From the NCBI RefSeq assembly GCF_947179515.1, contig NC_067478.1, positions 28,104,605-28,168,604 of the forward strand: 64,000 nt of DNA. The letters run 5' to 3'. Position 1 is the first letter of the stretch; each line of letters opens with the position of its first letter. The translations under genes and the position numbers were made by a program. The notes beneath the pieces are model-generated. The model was given only the letters and a program-made list of their open reading frames with translations. It was not told where the DNA came from and did no database searches. The stretch is from Apodemus sylvaticus. Taxonomy: Eukaryota; Chordata; Mammalia; Rodentia; Muridae. This document shows positions 36,113-47,850 of the stretch, piece by piece.

Positions 36113-36701
36113 ATTAGTTCCTCTGGCATATTTTAAGTCACTCTCTGTGTTTTTGTGAAGTGTGTCTAGATCTAATATTTGGACTATTTTTATCACACCA
36201 TCTCTGTTCCTTAGAAGTTAGGAACTAAATCTTTCTCAAAGATTAGTTAGTGCAGTCCATGGAATGCACATCAACTTTCAACATATTGAATGTCTTTGTG
36301 CTGGCTAATAAAGGCTCGTGATAGTCTTTAATACTGCTAATACTGTTAATACTTAAACTGGCATGTGCTGTGAACAAGGCAATATCCTAAGAACTTGACA
36401 CTGAATCTTCACAAGTTCGTGAGGAGCTACTATTGCTATACAGATGTTAAAAATGAGGGCTGGGAAGTTTGGAGAAGCTGAAAACTTACTCATGGTCATT
36501 TAGTCTGTGTCAGAGCCTAGATCTGAATCTGCATAATCAGGCTCAAACCTCTTCACTCTCAGTTGTAAGAGGGGGGAAACAAACCCTGTAAACTTTGTGG
36601 GCTTTTTCTACTACTGTTAAGTTTGAATTGAATATCAGTCAGTTACTATTTAAAGGTTTTTTTCCCCTTTTGTTTTTTATGTTTCTGTATGTCCTTTTCA
36701 G

Positions 36702-37038
36702 TTTGTCTCCCAGTCAAATTGCCAGCAGTTCCTGAACACCGTTTGGTTCGGACAGATGTCAGGTTACCGCCGTAAGCCCACCTGTAAGAAGATAATGACT
36801 GTTTTGACAGTTGGCATCTTCTGGCCAGTTTTGTCACTATGTTATTTGATAGCTCCCAAATCTCAATTTGGTCGAATCATTCACACGCCTTTCATGAAGT
36901 TTATTATTCATGGGGCATCATATTTCACATTCTTGCTGTTACTGAATCTCTACTCACTTGTCTACAATGAGGACAAGAAAAATACAATGGGGCCAGCACT
37001 TGAGAGAATAGACTACCTTCTCATTCTGTGGATTATTG
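36702..37038 (+). CDS. Trpc1: Trpc1 coding exon 7
   Basis: Encodes FVSQSNCQQFLNTVWFGQMS to LLILWII plus one base (residues 321-433). It holds the pre-S1 elbow and the first membrane helices: IMTVLTVGIFWPVLSLCYLI at 351-370 and a second hydrophobic stretch at 387-407, then the start of a third. The acceptor is CCTTTTCAG and the donor G|GTAAGT. Reading on into the intron would add only about 22 residues before a stop. Confidence 0.97.
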
Positions 37039-38105
37039 GTAAGTATCAAGTGAGTTCAGAAGATTTGCCTTTGTTATTTAATATGCCCTGCTTGATGACA
37101 TTATGAGCATGGAGTTTAATTTGCAATTTTGTTCTTTGGCACAGCTAAGACACGAGTATTTTCCTGATCATTTATCTAATACTTTTACAAAGGTTAATAT
37201 TCCTGATTTTATAACTTTATATTGCTTAAACATATGAAAGTCAAATATTCTTTCTGTGTGTCTGTCTCTCTGTATCTCTCTTTGTGTGTGTGTGTGTGTG
37301 TGTGTGTTTATGCATGTGTTTGTGCTGGTGCGCATGTGTGGGTGTGAATACAGTGAGGGCTCATTATGTGACAAAACGTTTCCCGGGGAGATACAGCATA
37401 TACATCTACTTAAAACAGATAGGGATCTCATGGATGACCAAAGTATGGATACCATCAAAGTCCAATTTGATGAACTAGTGAGTTGTATTGGGCTTCCCTA
37501 CAGGAATATGGGTGAAGGGTTACTTAATAGAACAGAAATAACTCAAAGGCAGCTGTGTCACTGAGGCCCACCCCAGCATGAGTTACATACAGCTCACAAA
37601 GCTAGGAACCTAGAACACACAGTACAGCCTGCAGGCAGCTCAGCTCAGGGGCTTGGATGGAGAGTGTCCTTTCCAGGTGCCTCAGCTGGTCTAACCCAAC
37701 TCTTGCAGGCAACATCTAGTTTCTGCTTCTTCTAGGCAACTGGTCTTGTCTGAGTTGTCTTTGAAAGCTTGCTTTCCTTTGGTCTGAGAGAAACTCTGAG
37801 CTTCTATAATTTACTCAGGCAGGGAGGGGGCCTAGTGAATCTGGTCAGTTGCAGGGACTTTATGAAGCCATTTACCTTCCTGCCTAAGGAGCTTCTCTGC
37901 AGAGTGGAACCTTTCAATCTCCAGTTACACATCAGGATGCAAATGTTATACCTCAGGGATATCCACCTCACTTATTAAGACAGTATCTCACTGAGGGGTG
38001 GGGCTGGATTAGACCATGCTGGCTGGCCAGCAAATCCTAGTGATTTCCTGAGTCTGCTGTTAGTATTATAGGTGTTTGCTGCTGTATCTGGTGCTCTCCC
38101 CCCCT

Positions 38106-38244
<139 letters not shown>

Positions 38245-38384
38245 TGTGTCTGTGTGCTAGGAATCTAATTCAGATCATCATATTTGCACAGCAAACATAG
38301 ACTGAGCTGTCTTCCCTGCTTGTAAGTTAGAAGCTCTTTTAATTGTATGTGTGTGTGAATGTATGTATATACATGTAATGCATG

Positions 38385-38560
38385 GAGGCCAAAAGTCAAA
38401 GTAGGGTGCATGATTGCTCAGCTGCTCCCACCTTGTTTTTTGAGGCAGGGTCTCTCACCTAACCATGATCTCCCCAATATGGATAGACTGGCTGGCTCTA
38501 GGCATCTGCCTGTCTCTGCCTCCCTGGCACTGGGATTATTGGGGTTCACTATGCACCTAG
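38385..38560 (-). repeat. B1-like fragment, diverged
   Basis: TTTTTTGAGGCAGGGTCTCTC, GACTGGCTGGCTCTAGG and TCTCTGCCTCCCTGGCACTG resemble a diverged reverse SINE of the B1 group. Confidence 0.5.
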
Positions 38561-38850
38561 TGAAGGAACTCTGGTCAGCATGTGGTGAGTGTGGTGAGCA
38601 TGGCTCTGGCAAGCCTTGCCCTTCTCCCCGATTCCTACCGCCTTTCTAAAAACCCTTAGATTAGATTCCTAAAGCTAGCCACCAAGGTCTAGTCCCTTTG
38701 GTCACTTCCTTCTCCTGAGGCTGATTAACAAGGTCTAGGTCTAGCTATTAAAGTATTAAAGTCCAGCAATCAAAAGCCCCTTTTGAATCACGTAATTAGC
38801 ATGCCCAATTAAATTAATATCCTAACACAAGGTTTCTTGTAACTTTATAA

Positions 38851-38860
38851 CCTGGCATTT

Positions 38861-38941
<81 letters not shown>

Positions 38942-39143
38942 TAAAGATTTATTTATTTATTTTATGCATATGAGTACACTACCATTGCTCTCTTCAGATA
39001 CACCAGAAGAGGCCACCAGACACCATTACAGATGGTTGTGAGCCAACATGTGGTTGCTGGGAATTGAACTCAGGACCTCTGGAAGAGCAGTCAGTGCCCT
39101 TAACCGCTGAACCATCTTTCCAGCCCCATCCTGGCATTTCCTT
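38851..39143 (-). repeat. B2 SINE with expanded (CT)n tail and target-site duplication
   Basis: Reverse-strand B2: AAAGATTTATTTATTTATT end region at 38943 and CCATCTTTCCAGCCCC head at about 39111-39126. On its tail side it carries about 75 bases of pure (CT)n (38865-38939). A 14-base duplication CCTGGCATTT(T/C)CTT flanks the whole unit at 38851-38864 and 39130-39143 with one mismatch, so the microsatellite lies inside the insertion. Confidence 0.9.
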
Positions 39144-40439
39144 ATGTGCCACTTCTGTCTTCTCTCTATCTGGAGGCAGTCCTCTGTGTGTTCTCCTTTC
39201 CCTCTGGGGACAAATACCCTTCCCCCTTTCCCATGGTTCTTTCTCCTTCCTGATCATCATCCTCTATCTTCTGTCATCCTTGTCTTTTATTCCCTGCCCT
39301 CTGTAGCTCTGGGGAAAATAAATACCCTTTGTCTTGGGGTCCTTTCCCTAACACCTGGCCTTTTATGTCTGTGCTGGAGATCTCAGTTCACTTCCCCAGT
39401 CTTGCATGTCAAGCACTTTACCAACTGAGTATATTATGGTGATGCCCCTGCAGGCTTTATTGCTGGCAGGAAAAGGTGATCAGAATGAGGGAAGAATGAA
39501 ACATGGCTCGGCCCAAGCTTGCCGTAGCTGGCGCTGGACCACGACTTCTAGAGTTGGCCCAGATCATTTTACTTTAGCCATATTTAAGCACAGTACCATT
39601 TTTGGGAAAAAGTGTTGAGATAACAATTAACTCAGCCCCGTAAGTACAACAAAGCTTTAAAAATGTTTATCTTGAAGTTCTTAGGAGAGTACCTATGGCT
39701 TCATCCATAAGATGGTTTCTTGACTTAGAAACAATGCTCAAGATAAGGGTCTAGGAAAAATGACTAAAGTAAACATAATAGCGGGGAGTCAGGATTGGCC
39801 TGGCCCTAAGATGACATAGAAGTCACGAAGGCTGTTGTAAAGCACAAGTGGCATCACTCTTAAGAATGGGTTTTATGGTCTAGGCATCTGGAGTCAGTGT
39901 TTCTTGGTATGGAAATCCTGTCTTCCATTTCCAGTGGGTGTCTGGATCTGTTTCCTGTCACCCGCACTCATCAGGTTACACCCAGATGAGGGGAGCTTAG
40001 GCCTCTCTCTCTCGGGGATCGAGGGGAATTGTAGGCAGACAGTGGGAGCCTATAGCATTGGAGACAGTGAGTGTAGCCAGTGAGTCTAGAGTCCACACTA
40101 GAGATGGGCCAGAGGGTTCAGAGCGGTAGCTGACTCTGGGTTCTCTGCCTGAAGGGGGCGTGAGAGGACAGGATTTGCTTTTGTAATGAGTGAAGTTTAG
40201 AAGAAATGGGAGTTGGGGTTATTCAAGCAATGCAGTAATTCATATTGAACAACAAGAGGGATGGAGTGCTAATAACTGAACCGAGAAGACAATCTGCAAG
40301 TGTGAATTTGAGGCAGAGATCAGCTCAGTTGGATACATCTCTAACTAGAGGAGCAGAGCAGAAGAATGCCTAAATAAGTTGAGTTTAGATAGAAGTTGTT
40401 ATATAAATATGAATTAAGTTTAAATATATGTGCTTAAAG

Positions 40440-40735
40440 AGTTGGGAAGATAGCTCAGTCAGTAGAATGCCTACTGTGCAGGCTTGAGGCCCTGAGTTCA
40501 GGTCCACAGCACACATAAAAGTCAGGCACTCCAGTGTGCACCTGTAGCCTCAGTGCTGTGAAGACAGAGACCGGTGGATCCTGGAGCTTGTCGGCCAGCC
40601 AGCAACGGTCTCCAAGTTCACTGAGACCCTGTTTCAAGAGGTAAGGTGGAGAGGTGATTGAGGAGATCACCTGTACTGACCTCTGGCTTCTGTACATATG
40701 TGCATGCATGCACACATTCACTGATCACACAAAAA
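40440..40735 (+). repeat. B4-like SINE
   Basis: GAAGATAGCTCAGTCAGTAG tRNA/ID-like head, GAGGCCCTGAGTTCAGGTCC, then a B1-like second half (CACCTGTAGCCTCAGTGCTG) and AC-rich end. Confidence 0.65.
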
Positions 40736-41151
40736 TTACAGAAATTTGAGACTGTTGTCACAAGATGCTATTTTAAAGGCACTAGACTAGATAAGATCAT
40801 GAAAGCACTATATTTCATAGTTACAAGAGTCCAGAACACCATGGGGGCGCTCATATGCATGCATTTATCTTCCTAGTTTATGTCACATCAGTTAGTGTCC
40901 CATTCTGGCCAAATATGAAACTTAAGGTTATTTTTTTAAGTCACATGAAACATAAGGATTTTTCTTGCAAGTTTTAAAAGATCTTCACTAAAAGGCTGTT
41001 GCTCCCCTCCACTGTCCCCTACTGCCTTTGGAATACAATTATATTGGGATATAGTTAACCCAAGAGCTAGAAACACTTTGCCTCTTAAAGTATTATTTAG
41101 CATATAGTTGAATTAATAAACCTGGCTTTTTTTTTTTTTTTATCATTTTAG

Positions 41152-41291
41152 GGATGATTTGGTCAGACATTAAGAGACTGTGGTATGAAGGGTTGGAAGA
41201 CTTTTTAGAAGAATCTCGTAACCAGCTCAGCTTTGTTATGAATTCCCTTTACCTGGCAACCTTTGCCCTCAAAGTGGTGGCTCACAACAAG
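41152..41291 (+). CDS. Trpc1: Trpc1 coding exon 8
   Basis: Two bases complete glycine 433, then 46 codons MIWSDIKRLWYEGLEDFLEE to KVVAHNK (residues 434-479). It covers the end of one membrane helix, the LWYEGLEDFLEE motif conserved in TRPC channels, and the next hydrophobic stretch (459-475). The acceptor has a run of 14 T then TCATTTTAG; the donor is AAG|GTGACT. Confidence 0.97.
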
Positions 41292-42555
41292 GTGACTGTT
41301 TATTGTCAGTCAAAGATACATTTACTGCAAAAACTAAGATAACTGTATGTAATTCAGACTTAATATAGATTCAAATCTATGTCTGCTTTATTTCCATTTT
41401 AAAATAATCTGTGTGGATGTGGTTGCTTACTTTTTCAGTCCTTTGAGCGGTTTACCTTTTCATTAATGGTTACACAACATGCGTTGGGTACCATGGTTGA
41501 TGTTAGATACACTGTATCTAATTTCACTTTCTCAGCAATTCTTTAAGACAGAACAGAGTTATTATCCTCATTTTGCCAATAAGAAAATGACTCAGAGATA
41601 TTAATAACATATCTAAAACTATATAGTTTTTAAAAAGATGATTTAAATACAGGTCCTAGCTATGTTCTTTCTACCAAATGTTTTATTTCTTCATTTAGCT
41701 CATTTACTTAATCTCTTACTTTCATCAGTATTTATGATTTCTCAAAGCGAGAAAATATACTAGTCTCTATGTTAGCTATGGGGTGTCACATTTAAAGAAC
41801 TAAGATATTTAATATTACCTGATTTTTTTTTTGCTATTTATATAGAAAGAACAACATGATTCTATCAGTTTATTTTATGTAACATCTATTTGTTTAATTG
41901 GTCAAAAGTATGCAGCATGTTGGTGAGAGAGCACTTCAGTGACTGGCGTGAGGAAGTGCTAAAAGTCAGAATTGCCTCCCTAGAAATGAACGTGGTCAGA
42001 TATAGTGCCTGATAGGTTGGGTAGCATTGATTTTTCAGACTAATTTCTTTATTTCTAGAGGTAGTTTTCAAATTCAAACCAGACATTTTGAGAGTGGAAG
42101 GATGTGTGGTTCACAGTCACTAGAACGACTGGTCTAAGGTCACAGCCAGCAGGACAGGCAGACAGCCATGGTGTCTAGGTACAACAGCACTTTCGTTTGT
42201 TATTTGAAGTGTGTATGAGGGTGACTTTTGTAGTGTGCTCTAAGTTCCTAAGTCAAAGGACTATGTTTAGTATGGCATCTAACTAACTGACAACGTACAT
42301 TTATATTATAGCATTTAGAGAAAGTAGCTAATATTTCACTTATAAAATGTTTAATAAGTTTTATAACTTATGTCTTTTAAACCAAAGAATTTCTGATAAA
42401 TCTCTGCATATAATATGGTACTTCCTAACATACATGGAAATCTTTTGTTTGACTAGAACATTATTTAGATCGCCTACAAGATGACAATTTCAGACATTTT
42501 AGACTATTTCTCTTCATTTTCCTGACTGACCTTGGGCTTCTCTTCCTGCCTCCAG
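41292..42555 (+). other. Trpc1: Trpc1 intron 8
   Basis: A 1.26-kb AT-rich intron. I see no SINE, microsatellite or other feature in it. Confidence 0.8.
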
Positions 42556-42699
42556 TTTCATGACTTTGCTGACCGGAAGGACTGGGATGCATTCCACCCC
42601 ACACTTGTAGCAGAAGGACTCTTTGCTTTTGCAAATGTTCTGAGTTACCTTCGGCTCTTCTTTATGTATACAACCAGCTCTATTCTGGGCCCACTGCAG
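42556..42699 (+). CDS. Trpc1: Trpc1 coding exon 9
   Basis: Exactly 48 codons, FHDFADRKDWDAFHPTLVAE to SSILGPLQ (residues 480-527), phase 0 at both ends. The strongly conserved TRPC helix LVAEGLFAFANVLSYLRLFF (about 497-516) corresponds to S4 and the S4-S5 linker. The acceptor is CTGCCTCCAG and the donor CAG|GTAAAT. Confidence 0.97.
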
Positions 42700-43082
42700 G
42701 TAAATAAAAGTCTTCAAGAATGTCTGTTACTTGGCATTACTGTTGCGCCTGCTTACCCACTTCAGCACTGTTCTCATGATGTGCAAACTCCACTTGGCTT
42801 TTGAAAATGACTAGCAAGACTTTGCTTCTGGCTCATTGATAATTTTCTTTTAAGAACTGAAACTTAATCAAGCTGTGGACCATGTGGTCCTCTTCCCTTC
42901 ATTCTTTGGCTATAAATATTCTTAATAAGGTAAGTTTCACAGAAAGAAGTAACATAAAAGTCTGGTTTTTACCAAAATAAATTTCATATTTAAACTTTGA
43001 AAAATAGTTGGCTTTTAATAAAAATACTGTCTACAGGATTTTAACATCTAGATGTATACATGTGAAATGAATGACAATGATA

Positions 43083-43340
43083 ACATAAGACCAGTCTGGG
43101 AGAAGCATCAATACACTATTGTAAGGCTCTCCACTATATACAAAGTAGTGTGAGACTTGAAAATAGGCTAGGAAAGGCCATCCAGAGTCTGCCCCACCTG
43201 GGGATCCATCCCATATACAGTCACCAAACGTGGATATTATTTTGGATGCCGGGGAAGTGCTTGCTGACAGGCGCCTGATATGGGTGTCTCCTGAGAGGCT
43301 CTCTGCCAGTGCCTGATAAATACAGATTCTTGCAGTCTGC
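43083..43340 (+). mobile_element. LINE-1 3' UTR fragment, + orientation
   Basis: AAGGCCATCCAGAGTCTGCC, GGGGATCCATCCCATATACA, GTGCTTGCTGACAGGCGCCT and AGTGCCTGATAAATACAGA follow the older rodent L1 3' UTR. Confidence 0.75.
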
Positions 43341-43344
43341 AAGT

Positions 43345-44695
43345 GGGATGAATCCCTAGGTGGGCCAGTCTCTGGATGGCCTTTCCTTCAGTCTCTGCTC
43401 CACTCTTTGTATTTCCTTTAGACAGGAGCAATTATAGGTTAAAATTTTGGAGAGGGGTGGGTGGCCCCATCCCTCAACCGGGAGATGGTTCTCTCTCCCC
43501 TTTGTTGGGGTTGGGTATTCAGCTAATGTCATCCTCATGGGACCCTGGGAGGCTCTTGCTTTCCTGGCATCTGGGACTTTCTGGTTGCTACCCCCAGTTC
43601 CCCATCCCCCATTGCTACAGACCTCTGTTCAATTTCCTAACTCTCTGTACATCTTCTCCATCTCCTCCCATACCTGATTCTTCCCTTCTCCCCACTCCTT
43701 ATCTTCCTCCCAAGTCCCTCCCATCCTCTACTTCCCTTGATTATTTTGTTCTCCCTTCTAAGTAGGACTGAAGCATCCATTCTTTGGTCTTCCTTTCTCT
43801 TGAGTTTCATGTGATCCATGAGTTGTATCATGGTTTTCTTGTGGAGTTCATATCCTCTCCAGAACCCTCAATGCTTCCCTCAACTCTTCAACAAGACTCC
43901 TCAAGGTCTATCTAATGTTTGGCTGTGGGTCCCTGCGTTCATTTTGGTCAGCTGCTGAGTGGAGCCTCTCAGAGGATAGCTATGCTAGGTTCCTGTCTAC
44001 AAACATAACAGTATCATTAATAGTGTCAGGAATTGGTTCTTGCCCATGAGATAGGTCATAATTTGGTGTAGTCATTGGTTGGCTATTCCCTCAGTCTCTG
44101 CTCTATCTTTGTCCCTGAACATCTCGTAGGCAGGACACATTTAGGGTCGAAGGTGTTTTGGGTGAGTTACTGTCCTTCTCCTTCTACTGGGAGTCCTGCC
44201 TGGTTAGAAGAGGTGTTCACTTCCAGACCCACATCCCTCACTGCTGGGAGTCTCAGCTAGAGTCACCCCATCTACCCCTGGGGCCTCCATCCATGTGTCT
44301 GACATGTCCTAGAGATTGCTTTTCCTTCTCTGCCCTCCTCTCTCTACGTCTGACCCCCTGCCTCACCCCACTCTCCTTCCCATCCCCTTTCTACCTAGTT
44401 CCCTCCTCCCATCTACTTCTCATATCTATTTTGTTTCCCTTTTTAAGAAAGATTCAACCATCCTCCCTTGGACCCCTCTTGTTATTTGGCTTCTTTGGGT
44501 CTGTTGATTATAATGTGGTTATCCTGTACTTTATAGCTAATATCCACTTATAAGTGAGTACTTACCATGTGTGTCCTTTTGGGTCTGGGTTACCTCACTC
44601 AGAATGATTTTTTTTCTAGTTCCATCCAATTGCCTGTGAAATTCATGATGTCCTTTTTTTTTTTTTTTTTTAAAAATGGCTGAGTAGTATTCCAC
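43345..44695 (-). mobile_element. LINE-1 3' UTR and ORF2-end fragments, - orientation
   Basis: Reverse-strand L1 3' UTR pieces. One (43345-43770) starts at GGGCCAGTCTCTGGATGGCC. A second (about 43770-44695) reaches the ORF2 end (AGCTAATATCCACTTATAAG, CTCACTCAGAATGATTTTTT). The far right end joins GAGCCATCTCTCCAGTCCCC, a reverse B2-type head. The two pieces repeat part of the same 3' UTR, so at least two insertions or a duplication are involved. Confidence 0.75.
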
Positions 44696-45214
44696 TGTGA
44701 GCCATCTCTCCAGTCCCCTTGTAATTTTTAAAAAGCATTTCATAGAGTTTTTCATTGGAGTCATCTAATCCTTGGCTTTTCTTAGGTGAGAGATTGTTTT
44801 TATTGGTTTAATTTTTATATTAATTATGGGATTTTTAATATTACTTATAGACTTTTATATCTTCATGACTACTTAATCTTGGTAGGTATATTTCTAGCCA
44901 ATTTGTTGTTTATAGTAGTATCCTCTGATCCTCTCTGTCTCTCTCTGTGTGGGGTGTGTGTGTGTGTGTGTGTTCATTTGCATGCACACCCATGTATAGA
45001 GTCATGAGGTTGAACGCAGGTTTCTTCCCTGACACCTGGTACTATCTACCTTATCTTTTGAAACAGGATTTCTCACTAAAGTCAGCTCACTGTCTGAATA
45101 CTTGGCCAGTGAGCTCTGGAGATCTCCTTATTTCTTTGTCCTCCCCATTCTTGCAGATGACCTAGCATTTTCACAGGGGTGCGGGGTCTCAACTCAGGTG
45201 CCCACGCTTGTGTG

Positions 45215-45310
45215 GCAGGCACTTTCTGTGGGGCATTTTCTCAATTAGTGATCAAGGGGGCAGGGCTCCTTGAGGGTGGTACCATCTCTGGGATGGTAGT
45301 CTTGGGTTCT
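45215..45310 (+). repeat. Rodent interspersed repeat family A, partial
   Basis: TGGGGCATTTTCTCAATTAG, GATCAAGGGGGCAGGGC and TAGTCTTGGGTTCTATAAAA match the middle of the copy at 45640-46030. Confidence 0.75.
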
Positions 45311-45639
45311 ATAAAAGAGGCACTTACTGATGGCCCATGTCCCCAGACCTCTTTTCTCTTTCTTACAGGTTTTTGAAGTCACACACACATTAGAGTCCAT
45401 GGGCTTTTGTAATCCTCCTGCCTCAGCCTCTAGTACTGCACAGACTGTGTGTTCTGCTGCACATAGCTTTATTTACATTTTTTTGACAATCAAGAACATT
45501 TTTTTCTCAGTCTACACTAGTATTAACTCCTTTATAAACTTCAGTATTGATAGCTTAATTCTCTTTCTCTTTTATTTCTTTACACACTCATATGTTATAT
45601 TATTATATCTACAAATGCATAATGCTGTGTGTACTGGCT

Positions 45640-46030
45640 GGTTTTGTATGTCAACTTGATATACAAGCTGGAGTTATCACAGAGAAAGGAGTTTCAGTTG
45701 GGGAAGTGCCTCCATGAGATCCAACTGTGGGGCATTTTCTCAATTAATGATCAAGGGGGCAGGGCCCCTTGTGGGTGGTACCATCCCTGGGCTGGTAGTC
45801 TTGGGTTCTATAAGAAAGCAGGCTGTGCAAGCCAGGGGAAGCAAGCTAATAAGAAACATCCCTCCATGGCCTCTGCATCAGCTCCTGCTTCCTGACCTGT
45901 TTGAGTTCCAGTCCTGACTTCCTTTGGTGATGAACAGCAGTGTGGAAGTGTAAGCTGAATAAACCCTTTCCTCCCCAACTTGCTTCTTGGTCATGATGTT
46001 TGTGCAGGAATAGAAACCCTGACTAAGACA
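45640..46030 (+). repeat. Rodent interspersed repeat family A, complete-looking
   Basis: Starts GGTTTTGTATGTCAACTTGA, passes GAGTTATCACAGAGAAAGGA and GCATCAGCTCCTGCTTCCTG, and ends GAAACCCTGACTAAGACACT. The same family lies reversed at 57625-58010. An A-rich (AAAAAC)n stretch follows at 46045-46085. I cannot give a safe family name. Confidence 0.75.
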
Positions 46031-46733
46031 CTGTGACCTTGTTCACAAAAACAAAAACAGAAACAAAAACAAAAAACAAAACATTTTGTGGACATCAGCA
46101 TGCATAATGCTATGCTTATGTCCAGAGGAAAACATTTAGTTTTTGCTGCTTGCCCATCACATACAAGTTTAGCACTCTCACTGGCACTTGCTCCTCTGGT
46201 ATCTCCTGTACTATATTTAATTCTGTATTATGGAAGAACTGATGTCAGTTTCTGCTGTCCTCCTTCAGTACTACTTACCTTGATATTCAAATTGGTTACA
46301 CTTATTTTTCTTAAACTTAGTTGTGTGTTAAAACTTAGTTGTGTATGTTAAAATTTTTTAAATTATTTTTGAAAATTAAAATTATATCATAAGTGGTCAC
46401 TTTCAAAAACTCTATTTATAAATAAGTGGACAGTGCAGGAACTTTCTTCAAAGGTCATCTTTCCTGAAGTTGTCAAAAGCAATTGCTTCATTGCTGCCTT
46501 AGCACACTCCCTGCTGACTCAGGTGGTCTATTCTGAATAGTCACAGGCTGAATGAATGACTTTGTTTTCTGAAGTGACCCACTAAAGTTACTTCCAGTAC
46601 AGTAAGGAAAATGTATCTCTTCTCTTTCTCACGTTGAGAGTTTTGTAATGCTAAACTCAACGCTGTTTCTTCTGTCATAATTTTGCTAGAGTGCCAGAAG
46701 AGTGCAGTTCAGGCTTTGGAAAGCACCCCGTGG

Positions 46734-47156
46734 CTTAGTCAGTGCTGCAGCCAGGGTGCCCTGTGACTTAGTCAGTGCTGCAGCCAGGGTGCCCTGTGAC
46801 TTAGTCAGTGCTGCAGCCAGGGTGTCCTGTGACTTAGTCAGTGCTGCAGCCAGGGTGCCCTGTGACTTAGTCACTGCTGCAGCCAGGGTGCCCTGTGACT
46901 TAGTCAGTGCTGCAGCCAGGGTGCCCTGTGACTTAGTCAGTGCTGCAGCCAGGGTGTCCTGTGACTTAGTCAGTGCTGCAGCCAGGGTGCCCTGTGACTT
47001 AGTCACTGCTGCAGCCAGGGTGCCCTGTGACTTAGTCAGTGCTGCAGCCAGGTGTCCTGTGACTTAGTCAGTGCTGCAGCCAGGGTGCCCTGTGACTTAG
47101 TCAGTGCTGCAGCCAGGGTGCCCTGTGACTTAGTCACTGCTGCAGCCAGGGTGCTC
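46734..47156 (+). repeat. 33-bp minisatellite, 13 units
   Basis: Tandem units of 33 bases starting CTTAGTCAGTGCTGCAGCCA. Thirteen can be counted, the tenth being one G short (32 bases). Two variable sites (CAG/CAC near the start, GCC/GTC near the end) recur in a four-unit order. Because 33 is a multiple of three, long frames are open on both strands (an 11-residue period); I regard these as artefacts. Confidence 0.96.
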
Positions 47157-47246
47157 AGCTCGTGGTGTGCAGATCACACTGCTTCTGTTTAAGTAGCCGG
47201 CTCACTCTAGTGGGATAAAGGAGCTTTGTCACTCACTTGTAAATAC

Positions 47247-47276
47247 CACACATGCGCGCGCACGCGCGCACACGTG

Positions 47277-47331
<55 letters not shown>
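47247..47331 (+). repeat. (GC/AC)n and (CA)n microsatellite
   Basis: CATGCGCGCGCACGCGCGCA is followed by about 50 bases of CA repeat, another alternating purine-pyrimidine tract. Confidence 0.92.
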
Positions 47332-47333
<2 letters not shown>

Positions 47334-47644
47334 CTGACTTTGAACTCAGAAATCTTCTGCCTCCACTTTCCTAGTGCTGTGATTCACAGGTGTGCATGGC
47401 CACACCCAGCCTGTACTGTTTTCATTATGTGATGTTCTATAAGTGTTCTATGCAAGCACAGAACATATAAATATATAATATATATAAATATACAGCACTC
47501 CTTTTAAACAGTGATTAGAATGTTCTACATTTTTACTGCCTCTGTCAATGATACATTACATTTTTAATAGTAGGTCCTTTTGTACATTCTACCCAGTCGT
47601 TACCTTTTAGGGCTAATTCCTCTTCAGAAAGTACTGTCAGGAAC

Positions 47645-47850
47645 TGGACAGATGGCTCAGCAGTTAAGAGTACTTTCTGTTTTAATAGAGACCTATATTT
47701 GTTTCTTAGAATCTTACATGGTGACTTAAAACCTCCTGTAACTAGAGCTCCAAGAGCCAATCTCCTTTACTGGCCTCTCTGGACCATGGTACACACACAT
47801 ACATGAAGGCAAATACACCTACACATAAAATAAAAATAAAGATTTTAAAA
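47645..47850 (+). repeat. B3 SINE
   Basis: GACAGATGGCTCAGCAGTTA head, ACATGGTGACTTAAAACCTC, and a tail of AAATAAAAATAAAG. Confidence 0.75.

Larger units (their letters stand above)
34403..36701 (+). other. Trpc1: Trpc1 intron 6
   Basis: A 2.3-kb intron with B3 (35080-35260), B1 minus (35312-35448), B3 (35695-35915) and a B4 composite (35930-36112). The flanks 34403-35079 and 36113-36701 show nothing further. Confidence 0.85.

Noticed and set aside
37039..37106. Read-through of exon 7 into intron 7 (KYQVSSEDLPLLFNMPCLMT)
   Set aside because: The GTAAGT donor at 37039 is strong and exon 8 follows in phase. The extension is just intron sequence up to the first stop.
46686..47067. Open frames with an 11-residue period on both strands, resembling a repeat protein
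   Set aside because: The 33-bp unit is a multiple of three and lacks stops in some frames, so openness is automatic. The array lies inside Trpc1 intron 9.
46734..47156. Regular repeats suggesting a CRISPR array
   Set aside because: The units are head-to-tail with no unique spacers, and the genome is mammalian.
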